Part shown: piece after piece, positions 5,336 to 5,835 of the stretch
Position numbering within the stretch: position 1 is the first letter of the stretch
Layout of the letters: each line of letters starts with the position of its first letter
Assembly (NCBI GenBank): GCA_025456165.1
Contig: JALOLI010000109.1
Span: forward strand, 1-5,835
DNA length: 5,835 nucleotides
Direction: 5' to 3'
DNA from: Acidimicrobiia bacterium
GTDB lineage: Bacteria; Actinomycetota; Acidimicrobiia; UBA5794; UBA11373
Notes under the pieces: model-generated
The model's input: the letters and a program-made list of their open reading frames with translations, nothing else
The model's database searches: none
What the model was told of the DNA's origin: nothing
Translations under genes and position numbers: made by a program

Positions 5336-5827
5336 ATGCGCATGCTCATCGCCACCGCCGGGGTGCTCAGCCCCGATTCGGTCGCCCACTTCGCCGAACG
5401 CCTGGTTGGCAGCGACGGCACGGTGCGGGTGATCACCGTCATCGAGGTCCCCCGCTCCTTCCTCGACCAGATACGCGGCGAGGGGTGGCACCCGCTGAGC
5501 GACGAGAGCCCCCACTGGAGCACCGAGGAGGACGCCCTCATCGCCCGCTACGTCGAGGAGCGCGGCCACCGCCTCACCGATCCCCTGGTTGCCGCTCTGC
5601 GCGCCCGAGGGATCGAGGCCACGGTCACCTACCTGGAAGGTGAGGACCCTGCCGACACGATCCTCGCCGCCGCCGAGGAGATGCGGGCCGACGTCGTCGT
5701 GCTCGGCGCCACCAAGCACCTCTTCGCCGAGTGGGAGAGCGTCTCCGCCCGGGTCCTGCGCGACACCCGCCGCCCGGTCCTGGTGATCCCCGCCGGCCCG
5801 CGGCCCGTCGACGAGATGGCCGAGTGA
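5336..5827 (+). CDS. Universal stress protein (UspA) family, degenerate ATP loop
   Basis: The 163-residue protein has the UspA alpha/beta layout. The first strand MLIATAG is at 3-9, a helix follows, and a second strand VRVITVIEV is at 30-38. The helix pair around 62-92 leads to IEATVTYLEG at 93-102, DPADTILAAAEE at 104-115, VVVLGAT at 120-126 and the final strand RPVLVIPAG at 146-154. Length is normal for a single-domain member. ATP-binding members carry G-x2-G-x9-G-S/T; here the segment is GATK followed by only six residues and ESVS. The second and third glycines are lost and the loop is shortened by three. The usual Asp of the first strand is also missing. It is therefore probably a non-ATP-binding member (inference). 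ATG 5336 is chosen from the upstream -10; ATG 5342 is an alternative. It diverges from the flavin reductase, whose start lies 57 bp away. Confidence 0.85.
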   Translation: MRMLIATAGVLSPDSVAHFAERLVGSDGTVRVITVIEVPRSFLDQIRGEGWHPLSDESPHWSTEEDALIARYVEERGHRLTDPLVAALRARGIEATVTYLEGEDPADTILAAAEEMRADVVVLGATKHLFAEWESVSARVLRDTRRPVLVIPAGPRPVDEMAE

Positions 5828-5835
5828 GCGTCGAG

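Noticed and set aside
5824..5835. Possible next gene starting with GTG at 5824, overlapping the TGA of the UspA-like gene
   Set aside because: The GTGA overlap is typical of coupled genes, but only four codons are visible and no ribosome-binding site can be assigned, so it is not annotated.

Overview
The window is very G+C-rich (about 70% by eye) and is packed with genes on both strands, with C or G at most third codon positions and GTG used as a start. The gene set is a kinase-fold/DUF4032 protein, a NERD-like protein, an actinobacterial-style flavin reductase and a UspA-like protein. Together with what look like leaderless promoters, this points to a high-GC actinomycete, possibly of the Acidimicrobiia type. 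The lineage is inferred from gene content, not shown by the sequence.

Layout: (1) 1-1159, minus strand, an aldehyde dehydrogenase superfamily protein cut by the left edge. (2) 1160-1270, a divergent intergenic region with an 11-bp tandem repeat and two outward -10-like boxes. (3) 1271-2470, plus strand, a WaaP/Kdo-kinase-like domain joined to DUF4032, followed after 39 bp by (4) 2510-3031, a small NERD-like protein that has lost its catalytic E-x-K; these two probably form an operon. (5) 3032-3247, a convergent intergenic region holding a cluster of palindromes. (6) 3248-3859, minus strand, an atypical uracil-DNA-glycosylase superfamily protein with four cysteines suited to a 4Fe-4S cluster. 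(7) 3967-4752, plus strand, an unrecognised six-helix membrane protein. (8) 4762-5278, minus strand, an FMN-binding flavin reductase that appears frameshifted near its N-terminus. (9) 5336-5827, plus strand, a UspA-like protein with a degraded ATP loop.

The genes do not form one obvious pathway. They read as a chromosomal housekeeping/accessory stretch of short divergent and convergent units, and I see no transposase, phage gene, CRISPR array or RNA gene. The clearest points for a second look are the displaced reading frame at the start of the flavin reductase, the kinase-DUF4032 plus dead-nuclease pair, the histidine-less UDG-like protein, the intergenic palindrome cluster at 3085-3198, operator-like dyads over two start regions, and -10 boxes placed 6 to 8 nt before start codons. 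I found no convincing new multi-gene defence or mobile system.
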